NCBI GenBank assembly: GCA_964624875.1
Contig: CAZUZA010000019.1
Location: 1 to 24,384, forward strand
From: Atopostipes sp964624875
Lineage (GTDB): Bacteria > Bacillota > Bacilli > Lactobacillales > Carnobacteriaceae_A
DNA: 24,384 nucleotides
Direction of reading: 5' to 3'
Shown here: positions 15,251 to 22,877 of the stretch, in pieces
How positions within the stretch are numbered: the stretch's first letter is position 1
Layout of the letters: every line of letters begins with the position of its first letter
Translations under genes and position numbers: made by a program
Notes under the pieces: generated by a model
What the model was told of the DNA's origin: nothing
What the model saw: the letters and a program-made list of their open reading frames with translations, nothing else
Database searches by the model: none

Positions 15251-16285
15251 ATGTTTAATAAAGAAGAAACACTCTCATTTTTAAAAGAAATTTTGGCAAT
15301 TAATAGCCCAACGGGTTATACGATGGATGCGATAGAGTTCTTGAAGTCAACGATTGATGACATAGGTTTCTCTACACAAGTTACACCTAAAGGAAATTTA
15401 GTAGTAAAGGTCGAAGGACAAGATTCGACAATTACTCGAGGATTAAGTGCCCACGTCGATACATTAGGTTTAATGGTTCGTTCGATTAATGGTGATGGTA
15501 CATTAGCACTTACAAAATTAGGTGGACCTTTAACACCAACGCTTGATGGTGAGTACTGTGAAATAATCACACGAGAAGGCAAGACTTATACAGGAACCAT
15601 TTTATCGAAGTCGCCATCCATTCATGTTTTTAAAGATGCAGCGACAAAAGATAGGGATATTGATAGCTTAATTGTAAAAATTGATGAACGAGTTACTAAT
15701 AAAGAAGATGTTCTAGAGTTAGGGATTCAAAATGGGGATATCATTGCATATGATCCAAAAGTAGTCATTACTGATTCAGGTTTTGTAAAGTCACGCTTCT
15801 TAGATGATAAAGCATCGGTTTCAATCTTAGTCAGTATTTTAAGATGGATAAAAGCGAAGAATGTTCAATTACCCACAAACTTAACGTTTATTTTCTCTAC
15901 ATATGAAGAGGTTGGTCATGGTGCTTCTTGGATTCCAGAAAAAATTTCTGAACTACTAGCGGTTGATATGGGCTGTATCGGTGATGACCTGGCTTGTACG
16001 GAGTTTGATGTTTCAATCTGTGCCAAAGATTCATCTGGACCGTATGACTATGAGTTAACAACACGCTTAGCGAATTATGCGAAAGACAAAGCTTTAAATT
16101 ATGCATTAGATATTTACCCAATGTACGGAAGTGATGCTTCTGCAGCCTTAAGAGGTGGCGCCAATATTAAAGCTGCTTTGATAGGGCCAGGTGTTGCAAG
16201 TAGCCATGGTATGGAGCGTACACACGTTGATGCTTTAGAGAATACGTTTAAATTAATTCAAGGTTATGTCCAAGCAAATGAATAG
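15251..16285 (+). CDS. M42-family metallo-aminopeptidase (glutamyl aminopeptidase-like)
   Basis: This is a 344-residue cytoplasmic dinuclear metallopeptidase of the M42 (FrvX/PepA/TET) family, which trims peptides. Expected metal ligands and catalytic acids are all visible: H68 and D70 in SAHVDTLG, the bridging D185 in FLDDKAS, E219-E220 in STYEEVGHG, D239 in AVDMG, and H325 in SSHGMERTH. YGSDASAALRGG (292-303) is also typical. Length fits. The ATG at 15251 has only a weak SD (AAAGTGG). It is a single-gene unit between two terminators. Closeness to the oxoprolinase operon may reflect shared peptide or glutamate catabolism, but transcription is separate. Confidence 0.93.
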   Translation: MFNKEETLSFLKEILAINSPTGYTMDAIEFLKSTIDDIGFSTQVTPKGNLVVKVEGQDSTITRGLSAHVDTLGLMVRSINGDGTLALTKLGGPLTPTLDGEYCEIITREGKTYTGTILSKSPSIHVFKDAATKDRDIDSLIVKIDERVTNKEDVLELGIQNGDIIAYDPKVVITDSGFVKSRFLDDKASVSILVSILRWIKAKNVQLPTNLTFIFSTYEEVGHGASWIPEKISELLAVDMGCIGDDLACTEFDVSICAKDSSGPYDYELTTRLANYAKDKALNYALDIYPMYGSDASAALRGGANIKAALIGPGVASSHGMERTHVDALENTFKLIQGYVQANE

Positions 16286-16293
16286 AACGAGCG

Positions 16294-16325
16294 GCTCCAG
16301 CTATTTTAGCAGGGGCTTTTGTTTT
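16294..16325 (+). terminator. Intrinsic terminator after the M42 peptidase
   Basis: GCTCC-A-GCTA (16294-16303), a TTT loop and TAGC-A-GGGGC (16307-16316) form a stem with one A-A mismatch, followed by TTTTGTTTT. Confidence 0.75.
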
Positions 16326-16362
16326 CTTAGTTAGTGAAAACTATATCTCAAACACTCATTCA

Positions 16363-16371
16363 TGGTAAAAT
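16363..16371 (+). promoter_or_regulatory. Candidate extended -10 promoter of the serine hydrolase unit
   Basis: TGGTAAAAT is an extended -10 (TGn plus TAAAAT). The region 17 bp upstream has no good -35. Predicted start near 16378, 27 bases before the TTG start. Confidence 0.35.
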
Positions 16372-16404
16372 AGGCTTAACTTTAACTCTAGAGGAGCGAA
16401 GAAT

Positions 16405-17889
16405 TTGATAAAAAAATACAACCATTTACCAACGGGTACTCCGGAAAAAGTGGGGATTTCACCTACATATATTCATCATTTACTAGATCATTTAGAACAT
16501 AAAGGCACAGAATTTCACCATATAATGATTGCTGTTGATGGGCAAGTGATTTTTAAAGCGAGTAACCATCCTTATCATGAAGATATTCCCCATATACTCC
16601 ATTCGTTAACAAAAACATTTACGAATACTGCAGTAGGTTTGGCGCATGGTGAAGGCTTGTTAAGGTTATCTGATAAAGTCGTTGATTTTTTCAAAGAGGA
16701 CAAAGAACTGCTTCCTGATATCATAAATGAAAACTTAGCAGAAATGACAATCGAAAACTTAATTACAATGCGATCTGGACAAGCGCGTTCGATTAGTGGA
16801 AGTGAGTGGCGTCCACTTAAGACAAGCTGGATAAAAGCATTCTTTGATGAGCCAGTAGCTCATAAGCCAGGCAAAAAATATCTTTATTCTAGTGCAAATA
16901 GTTATATGTTATCAGCTATTGTTCAAAAAGTAACAGGGAAAACCATTCATGATTATTTAAAAGAGAAGATTTTAGATAAAATCGGCATTCGCGAGTTTAG
17001 CTGGGAACTAAGTCCAGAAGGTATTAACTCAGGTGGTAATGGCATTACCATGTGTATTGAAGATGTTATGAGAATCGGTCTTTTATATCAGCAAAATGGT
17101 ATGTGGAATGGTGAGCAGTTAATTGCTTCAGAGTGGATTTCACGCTCTTTTGGTCGAGCAGAGGACTCAATCGTAGAAGATAAAGAAGTTCCATACAATT
17201 ACCACTGGGTTAAATATGGCAATCTATATACAGCCTCGGGAATTTTCGGTCAAAATTGTATGATTGTACCGAAGTTAAATATGGTCATTGGTGTTACAGC
17301 AGGAACAAAGGATTGGCAAGATATTCCAAAGTATGTGAATCAATATTTTGTAGAGCCACTTCTAGCTAAGAAAGAAGTTGAAACCAAGAGTGATGAAAAT
17401 CTACTTGAACGTTCACAGAAATTCACTCTATTAGAAAACAAAGAATCTGTTTCGGATAGACCAGCATTATCGAATCAAGAGGTTCATTATATGATGACAG
17501 CTGGCAATCCCTATAATATTTCAGCGATTTCATTTCGCGAGGTTTACAACAATTACATCCTCTTCTCAATGACGGATGATCGTGGAACGCATTCCATTGA
17601 AGCGAAGTGGGATGATTGGCGAGTTGGCATGACTAGTATGACGGGAAACTATTTGCACCATCAATATTTACCTGACCAAGAATTGGTTATCAGTAGTGCG
17701 TGGTGGACAACTCCAACGTCATTGTGTATGGAATGGCGTTATCCAGGAACAGCTTTTTGTGACTATGTGACATTCGAATTCACGAGTGATTTTCAACAAG
17801 TCACAATGAATCGTCGCGTGAATGTCAATAAAGAAGCGATTGAATTAGAGCCTGTTACGGGTCAAAGAAAGAATCATAAAAAAGAATAA
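16405..17889 (+). CDS. Beta-lactamase-fold serine hydrolase (class C-like/esterase), cytoplasmic
   Basis: This 494-residue protein has an N-terminal beta-lactamase-related domain (about 1-320) and a C-terminal region (about 350-485) without a motif I recognise. The nucleophile motif SxxK is HSLTKTF, with S67 and K70. The second motif, usually YxN, reads YSSAN (161-165), so Asn is displaced by two positions. GGNGITMCIEDVMRIGLLYQ is a strong family feature. No signal peptide is present, so it is cytoplasmic and not a penicillin-binding protein or secreted beta-lactamase; an esterase or amide hydrolase is more likely. It starts at TTG 16405 with AGAGGAG 8 bases upstream. It is followed closely by yggS, with which it is probably co-transcribed. 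Confidence 0.85.
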   Translation: MIKKYNHLPTGTPEKVGISPTYIHHLLDHLEHKGTEFHHIMIAVDGQVIFKASNHPYHEDIPHILHSLTKTFTNTAVGLAHGEGLLRLSDKVVDFFKEDKELLPDIINENLAEMTIENLITMRSGQARSISGSEWRPLKTSWIKAFFDEPVAHKPGKKYLYSSANSYMLSAIVQKVTGKTIHDYLKEKILDKIGIREFSWELSPEGINSGGNGITMCIEDVMRIGLLYQQNGMWNGEQLIASEWISRSFGRAEDSIVEDKEVPYNYHWVKYGNLYTASGIFGQNCMIVPKLNMVIGVTAGTKDWQDIPKYVNQYFVEPLLAKKEVETKSDENLLERSQKFTLLENKESVSDRPALSNQEVHYMMTAGNPYNISAISFREVYNNYILFSMTDDRGTHSIEAKWDDWRVGMTSMTGNYLHHQYLPDQELVISSAWWTTPTSLCMEWRYPGTAFCDYVTFEFTSDFQQVTMNRRVNVNKEAIELEPVTGQRKNHKKE

Positions 17890-17914
17890 GATGTAAATTA
17901 GAAGGATGAGTTGA

Positions 17915-18592
17915 TTGAATAAAGAACGTATGAAAAAGAATGTTGAACGTATTTATAACTTGATTGAAGAACATAAAACAGAACAACAAAATGTTGAATT
18001 AGTTGCTGTTACAAAATATGTAGACAGTGATACAATTCGTAAGCTTTATGACCTAGGCTTAAGACATTTTGGTGAAAATAGAAGTAATGAGTTGTTGTCA
18101 AAACAAGAAGAACTAGCCGATATTAATGCTGACTTACACTGGCATTTTATAGGACGATTACAAAGAAGACCGGTCAAAGATTTTATCAATAAAATCGCCT
18201 ATCTGCATTCATTAGATCGAGAATCCTTGATGAAAGAAGTCAACAAAAGAGCAGAAAATCCAGTAAAAGCATTTTTACAAGTTAATATTAGTGGGGAAGA
18301 GCAAAAAGCAGGTTTCACACCAAGTAAGTTGCTTGAAGTCATTCAAAAAATGGAAATCTATCCAATGATAGAAGTAGTTGGTCTGATGACGATGGCGCCT
18401 CATGATGCAAATGAAGACCAATTACAAACTTATTTCAAAAACATGAAGAGCTTGCAAAAAGAAATTCAGTCTTTAAATTTAGCATATGCCCCTTGTAACG
18501 AGCTAAGCATGGGGATGAGCAATGACTTTTCAATTGCCGTACAAGAAGGAGCTACTATGATTCGTGTAGGTAACGCTATTTACAAAGAGTAA
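17915..18592 (+). CDS. yggS: YggS-family pyridoxal phosphate homeostasis protein
   Basis: This 225-residue single-domain PLP-binding protein (PLPBP/YggS/YlmE) buffers pyridoxal phosphate and has no known catalytic activity. PLP would form a Schiff base with K34 in LVAVTKYVD. Other marks are FGENRSNEL, WHFIGRLQRRPVKDF, LHSLDRESL, LQVNISGEEQKAGF, VVGLMTMAP and the phosphate-binding C-terminus LSMGMSNDFSIAV then IRVGNAIY. The start is TTG 17915 with GAAGGA 8 bases upstream; ATG 17930 would lose five residues. In many Bacillota this gene is next to sepF and cell division genes. Here it lies between a serine hydrolase and a lipoprotein, so that context is absent. Confidence 0.93.
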   Translation: MNKERMKKNVERIYNLIEEHKTEQQNVELVAVTKYVDSDTIRKLYDLGLRHFGENRSNELLSKQEELADINADLHWHFIGRLQRRPVKDFINKIAYLHSLDRESLMKEVNKRAENPVKAFLQVNISGEEQKAGFTPSKLLEVIQKMEIYPMIEVVGLMTMAPHDANEDQLQTYFKNMKSLQKEIQSLNLAYAPCNELSMGMSNDFSIAVQEGATMIRVGNAIYKE

Positions 18593-18630
18593 ATAAATTC
18601 AATCAAATAGAATGGAGAATTTTAATTTTA

Positions 18631-19071
18631 ATGCGTAAAGTAAAATACACCTTGTTTCTACTCGTTTTATCGATCTTGATAGTTGGCTGTTCAACAAGTT
18701 CAATAGGTGAAGAGTCTCCACATGGTGAACAAGTGAATTTACAAGAGGATATTACGATTACATTAGATAAAGAGACGTATAGTGCAGAGGGTAATATATT
18801 GGAATTAACTACAAGAAATGAATCTGATGAAAAAATTTCATTCGGTGTCCCTTTTTCGATTGAAATGAGAGAAGGCGATGACTGGTATATTGTTGAACCC
18901 AATGAAGAAGTCAGTTTCATTATGATTGCCTATATTTTAGAACCAGATGGCGAATTCACTGATGAAATAAGTTTGTCTTTTTATGAGCCATTAAAACCAG
19001 GGCAGTACCGTTTAATCCGTCAAATCGATAGCCAAATATATGCTGCAGAGTTTACGATTAAAGCCGATTAA
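18631..19071 (+). CDS. Small lipoprotein with an immunoglobulin-like domain
   Basis: This 146-residue exported protein has a signal peptide with a basic start (MRKVKY), a hydrophobic core and the lipobox IVGC, so Cys20 is the expected lipidated residue. It would be anchored to the outer face of the membrane. The mature part has a short polar stretch and then one beta-rich domain (about 40-146). Features such as ITITLDKETYSAEGNILELT, SIEMREGDDWYIVE and LKPGQYRLIRQI resemble the small bacterial Ig-like domains found on Bacillota lipoproteins. GGAGA lies 13 bases before the ATG, a long spacing, so translation may be weak. It is 38 bases after yggS. Function unknown. Confidence 0.85.
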   Translation: MRKVKYTLFLLVLSILIVGCSTSSIGEESPHGEQVNLQEDITITLDKETYSAEGNILELTTRNESDEKISFGVPFSIEMREGDDWYIVEPNEEVSFIMIAYILEPDGEFTDEISLSFYEPLKPGQYRLIRQIDSQIYAAEFTIKAD

Positions 19072-19142
19072 TTCATTTTCAGTTGTATCCCATTCTTATT
19101 TGAATTAGAATAGAATGTCTTAAATAATCGAGTTAAATTTTA

Positions 19143-19171
19143 TTGACTATCGGTTTATTACGAATTAAGAT
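19143..19171 (+). promoter_or_regulatory. Sigma-A promoter of the ABC exporter operon
   Basis: TTGACT (19143-19148), a 17-bp spacer and TAAGAT (19166-19171) make a good vegetative promoter. Transcription would start near 19178, only a few bases before a hairpin. The stretch 19072-19142 before it holds an imperfect hairpin at 19091-19117 without a T-run. Confidence 0.75.
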
Positions 19172-19182
19172 ATTAAAGGAAT

Positions 19183-19212
19183 AGCCACTGCTTGTGCAGT
19201 GGTTTAATTTTT
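19183..19212 (+). terminator. Leader hairpin with T-rich tail before the ABC exporter genes
   Basis: CCACTGC (19185-19191) and GCAGTGG (19196-19202) form a perfect 7-bp stem with a TTGT loop, extendable by two weaker pairs, followed by TTTAATTTTT. It lies between the promoter at 19143 and the SD at 19213. It can stop read-through from the lipoprotein side. For transcripts from 19143 it is at the extreme 5' end, where it more likely protects the RNA than terminates it. Confidence 0.55.
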
Positions 19213-19220
19213 GAAGGAGG
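19213..19220 (+). promoter_or_regulatory. Ribosome binding site deciding the first ABC exporter start
   Basis: GAAGGAGG ends 7 bases before TTG 19228. The frame is open back to a TTG at 19192, but that codon is within the leader hairpin and the SD itself would be coding, so TTG 19228 is chosen. Confidence 0.8.
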
Positions 19221-19227
19221 ATACTAT

Positions 19228-20973
19228 TTGTTATATGTATGGAGTTATGTGAAAAAGCATAAACGGCTTTTATCACTCAATATTTTAGGTGCAATCTTCT
19301 TTGTGTTAGTTAACTTAGGGTTGCCTACAATTTTAGCAGTTATTATTAATGATGTCATCATTAATCAAGACACTGAGAGGTTTTATTTATTAATCATTTT
19401 AATGGCAGTCGTCATTGTTTTCGGTTTACTCGGAAATATTATGGTTAGCTATGCTTCCAGTCGGTTAACGAATTTAATGACACGTGATATTCGAAATGAT
19501 TTATACGACAAGGTTAGTGACTTTTCTCATGAAGAGTATGAAAAGATAGGTGTCTCATCTTTAGTTACGCGTGTAACAAATGATGCCTTTGTTATCCTAC
19601 AGTTTGTAGAGATGGTTTTACGTATTGGATTTAATACACCACTAATGTTTATAGGAAGTATTATCTTAATTATTCAAACGAGTCCGTCACTATCTTGGAT
19701 TTTAGCAGCGGCTTTGCCCGTTATTCTGTTAGTTATCTATCAGATCGCAAAACATTCAGGCCCATTATCATCCAAAACGCAAAAGTTATTAGATAAATTG
19801 AATACATACTCAAGAGAAAACTTAACGGGGCTGCGCGTCGTTCGTGCATTTGCTCGCGAAAAGTATCAAAAAGATAAATTTGCCACGGTTAATACGGATT
19901 ATATGAATACAGCTAAATCATTAAATAAATTAATGGGTGCAGCAATGCCACTATTTTCTCACATTATGGTCATTGTCATTGTATTTATCTTCCTTTTATC
20001 ATTTGGACAAATTGAAGCTGGGACGATGCAAGTTGGTACATTAGTCGCATTTGTTGAATATGCGTTTCATGCATTATTCTCAGTATTAATGTTCTCTCAA
20101 ATTTTCATGATGTACCCTCGTGCGAATGTTTCTGCAAATAGATTAAAAGAAATTGCTGAAATGCCTATTTCAATCGTTAATAAAGAAGATGGTGTAACAG
20201 AAACTCAGACACATGGTTTTATTGAGTTTGATGAGGTATCTTTCGCTTATCCTGGTGAAACGGAAAACCCTGTTTTGCATGATATTAGTTTTAAAGCGAA
20301 ACCAGGTGAAACCATCGCATTTATCGGGAGTACCGGAAGTGGTAAGTCTACTTTATTACAGCTTATACCTAGATTTTTCGATGTAACTTTTGGTCGAATT
20401 ATCATCGATGGTGTAGACGTAAGAGATTACAATCTCGATACATTACGTGGAAAAATTGGTTTCATTCCACAAAAAGCCTTATTATTTTCCGGAACAATTG
20501 GTGAAAACTTACGCTTTGGTAAAGATGAAGCGACGGATTCCGAATTAGATTTTGCTTCAGACATTGCACAAGCGCGAGAATTCATTGACCGTATGGAAGA
20601 AAAATATCTTTCATATTTAAGCGAAGGTGGAAGTAACTTATCTGGTGGACAAAAACAACGTCTCTCGATTGCTCGTGCAATTGTAAAACAACCAGATATT
20701 TATATCTTTGATGATAGTTTCTCTGCTTTAGATTATAAAACAGACGCAGAAGTTCGTCGCCGCCTAAAAGGAATCACGGAAGATGCTACTGTAATCATTG
20801 TTGCACAACGTGTTTCTAGTATTAAGAATGCCGATCAAATTATTGTATTAGAAGAAGGTAAAATTAGAGGACGTGGGACACATGAAGAATTGTTAGAAAC
20901 AAATCTGATTTACCAAGAAATTGCCCAGTCCCAACTAAACGAAGAAGAAAAGGAGGATATTGTCCATGAATAA
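19228..20973 (+). CDS. Heterodimeric ABC exporter subunit with degenerate ATP site (LmrC/BmrC-like)
   Basis: This is a 581-residue half-transporter: six-helix export domain (about 1-310) then ATPase (about 330-575). Walker A is GSTGSGKST (367-375) and the signature is LSGGQ (471-475). Walker B ends D495-D496, with Asp where the catalytic Glu is expected, and the switch His is Gln527 (VAQRVSS). This is the half that contributes the non-hydrolysing site in heterodimeric exporters such as BmrCD, LmrCD and TM287/288. The partner gene follows with an 8-base overlap. Start at TTG 19228 by its SD. Likely roles are multidrug, peptide or lipid export; substrate unknown. No regulator gene is adjacent. 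Confidence 0.93.
   Translation: MLYVWSYVKKHKRLLSLNILGAIFFVLVNLGLPTILAVIINDVIINQDTERFYLLIILMAVVIVFGLLGNIMVSYASSRLTNLMTRDIRNDLYDKVSDFSHEEYEKIGVSSLVTRVTNDAFVILQFVEMVLRIGFNTPLMFIGSIILIIQTSPSLSWILAAALPVILLVIYQIAKHSGPLSSKTQKLLDKLNTYSRENLTGLRVVRAFAREKYQKDKFATVNTDYMNTAKSLNKLMGAAMPLFSHIMVIVIVFIFLLSFGQIEAGTMQVGTLVAFVEYAFHALFSVLMFSQIFMMYPRANVSANRLKEIAEMPISIVNKEDGVTETQTHGFIEFDEVSFAYPGETENPVLHDISFKAKPGETIAFIGSTGSGKSTLLQLIPRFFDVTFGRIIIDGVDVRDYNLDTLRGKIGFIPQKALLFSGTIGENLRFGKDEATDSELDFASDIAQAREFIDRMEEKYLSYLSEGGSNLSGGQKQRLSIARAIVKQPDIYIFDDSFSALDYKTDAEVRRRLKGITEDATVIIVAQRVSSIKNADQIIVLEEGKIRGRGTHEELLETNLIYQEIAQSQLNEEEKEDIVHE
20951..20956 (+). promoter_or_regulatory. Ribosome binding site deciding the second ABC exporter start
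   Basis: AGGAGG, inside the end of the first ABC gene, is 9 bases before ATG 20966. The in-frame TTG at 20960 is only 3 bases from it and is rejected. Confidence 0.7.
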
Positions 20974-22756
20974 GGATGTAGTAAAAGACAATACTTCTAT
21001 TTTTAAAAGTTTTTCTCGTATTTGGCCTTACTTGAAAGATTATAAACTTCAGGTATTCAGTTCACTATTTCTAGTGGTGCTTCAAGTCATCTCAAACGTT
21101 TTAGAACCTTTTATTTTCGGACTAATCATTACGGAAATTACAAAGAACGTAATCGGAATCATTAATAACGTACCAGGAGCAGGTTTGAATTACTCGTATA
21201 TTTACCTGATGCTTGTTATTTACTTTGTACGAGGCATCATTGGTCAATTATCCGGATATGGCTCCAACTACTTAATGACGGAAGCCGTCCAAAGTATGGT
21301 ATTTGACTTACGGGCGATAATTTCTAATAAGATGAGTAGTCTACCTATATCTTATTTTGACAGTCGTCAGTTTGGGGACATTTTAAACCGTATTACAAAT
21401 GATATGGATACAATCGCACATGCGTTTCAGATGTCGATTATTCAAGTGTTTAACGCAGTCTTACAGTTATCTCTTGTTATACTTATGATGGTACTTATCC
21501 AATGGCAATTTGCGATTGTTATGGTGGTTATTATTCCATTGTCAGCTCTCGTAGCAAAAGCGTTGATTAATAAATCACAGCCGTATTTCAAGGAACAAGC
21601 AGATGTCTTAGGACGTATGAATGGTTTTGTTCAAGAAAACTTAACAGGCTTCAATGAAATTAAACTTTATGGTCGTGAAGAACAATCAAATGAAGAATTT
21701 AGAACCATTACACATCAGTTAAGTGAAGTTGGTTTTAGAGCAAGTTTTACTTCAGGTTTAATACGTCCATTTATTACCTTTATTGCGCATAGTGCATACG
21801 TTGTTATTGCACTATTTGGTGGTTTGTTAACACTGTCTGGTCAAATGACTATTGGTAACCTACAGGCCTTCACACAGTATGTATGGCAAGTTAACCAGCC
21901 AATGCAGATGCTCTCGCAACTAACAGGTCTTTTACAAAGTGCTGCTGCAGCCATTAATCGTGTATTTGAAGTGATTGATGAAATAGATGAAGATCCAAGT
22001 GTTGTCGATCGTTTTGACAAAGAAGTTGTTGGTCAAGTATCGTTTAATAATGTATCGTTTAGCTATACATCAGAGAAGCCATTAATCCAAAACTTTGATG
22101 TGGATGTCACACCAGGGGAGACCATTGCAATCGTGGGTCCTACTGGTGCCGGTAAAACAACGATGATTAACTTACTCATGCGTTTTTACGATGTTGATAA
22201 AGGTAAAATAACTGTCGATGGAAAAGATATCCGTTCGATATCACGACAAGAATACCGTTCGCAATTCGGGATGGTCTTACAAGATACCTGGTTATTTGAA
22301 GGATCTATTAAAGAAAACCTACGCTTTGGAAACTTAAATGCGACAGATGAAGAGATTATTGAAGCTGCAAAAATCGCAAACGTCGATCACTTTGTACGAA
22401 CTCTACCAGGTGGATATGACATGGTCATTAACCAAGAGTCTTCAAATATTTCACAAGGTCAAAAGCAATTATTAACAATTGCTCGTGCTTTGCTGTCAGA
22501 TCCTAAGATTCTTATTTTAGATGAAGCGACAAGTTCGGTAGATACGCGATTAGAAATCCTAATCCAAAAAGCGATGGACCGTTTAATGGAAGGGCGAACA
22601 AGCTTTGTCATTGCCCACCGTTTGTCGACGATTCAAGATGCAGACCGAATCTTAGTTATGGATAACGGCCAAATTATTGAAACAGGTTCACATGATGAAT
22701 TGATTGAGCAAGATGGTTTCTATAACCAGTTATATCAAAGTCAATTCACAGATTAA
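20966..22756 (+). CDS. Heterodimeric ABC exporter subunit with consensus Walker B (LmrD/BmrD-like)
   Basis: This is a 596-residue half-transporter: export domain (about 20-330), then ATPase (about 355-590) with Walker A GPTGAGKTT (391-399), signature ISQGQ (495-499) in place of LSGGQ, Walker B LILDE with D519-E520, and switch His H551 (VIAHRLS). It pairs with the preceding gene: this half supplies a competent Walker B and the partner supplies a competent signature, giving one active site, while the other site is defective on both sides. That division is the known pattern for heterodimeric type IV exporters. ATG 20966 overlaps the upstream stop by 8 bases. A terminator follows. Confidence 0.93.
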   Translation: MNKDVVKDNTSIFKSFSRIWPYLKDYKLQVFSSLFLVVLQVISNVLEPFIFGLIITEITKNVIGIINNVPGAGLNYSYIYLMLVIYFVRGIIGQLSGYGSNYLMTEAVQSMVFDLRAIISNKMSSLPISYFDSRQFGDILNRITNDMDTIAHAFQMSIIQVFNAVLQLSLVILMMVLIQWQFAIVMVVIIPLSALVAKALINKSQPYFKEQADVLGRMNGFVQENLTGFNEIKLYGREEQSNEEFRTITHQLSEVGFRASFTSGLIRPFITFIAHSAYVVIALFGGLLTLSGQMTIGNLQAFTQYVWQVNQPMQMLSQLTGLLQSAAAAINRVFEVIDEIDEDPSVVDRFDKEVVGQVSFNNVSFSYTSEKPLIQNFDVDVTPGETIAIVGPTGAGKTTMINLLMRFYDVDKGKITVDGKDIRSISRQEYRSQFGMVLQDTWLFEGSIKENLRFGNLNATDEEIIEAAKIANVDHFVRTLPGGYDMVINQESSNISQGQKQLLTIARALLSDPKILILDEATSSVDTRLEILIQKAMDRLMEGRTSFVIAHRLSTIQDADRILVMDNGQIIETGSHDELIEQDGFYNQLYQSQFTD

Positions 22757-22772
22757 AAACATTCAGAAAATG

Positions 22773-22805
22773 GAGATTGGACATATTTGTTCAATCTCTT
22801 TTTTT
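22773..22805 (+). terminator. Intrinsic terminator of the ABC exporter operon
   Basis: GAGATTGGACA (22773-22783) pairs with TGTTCAATCTC (22788-22798) through 11 bp with one G-U pair and a TATT loop, followed by seven T. Confidence 0.88.
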
Positions 22806-22818
22806 ATGCAATAAATGT

Positions 22819-22847
22819 TTGTCAGGATGGTTAGAATAAGGGATAAT
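22819..22847 (+). promoter_or_regulatory. Sigma-A promoter of rlmD
   Basis: TTGTCA (22819-22824), a 17-bp spacer and GATAAT (22842-22847) match the vegetative consensus with one mismatch each. Start near 22854, leader about 24 bases. Confidence 0.75.
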
Positions 22848-22877
22848 AAGAGAGAAATTTTACGATGAGGTGATGAA

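Noticed and set aside
19091..19117. Hairpin CATTCTTATT...AATAGAATG as terminator of the lipoprotein gene
   Set aside because: The stem is imperfect (a bulge) and no T-run follows.
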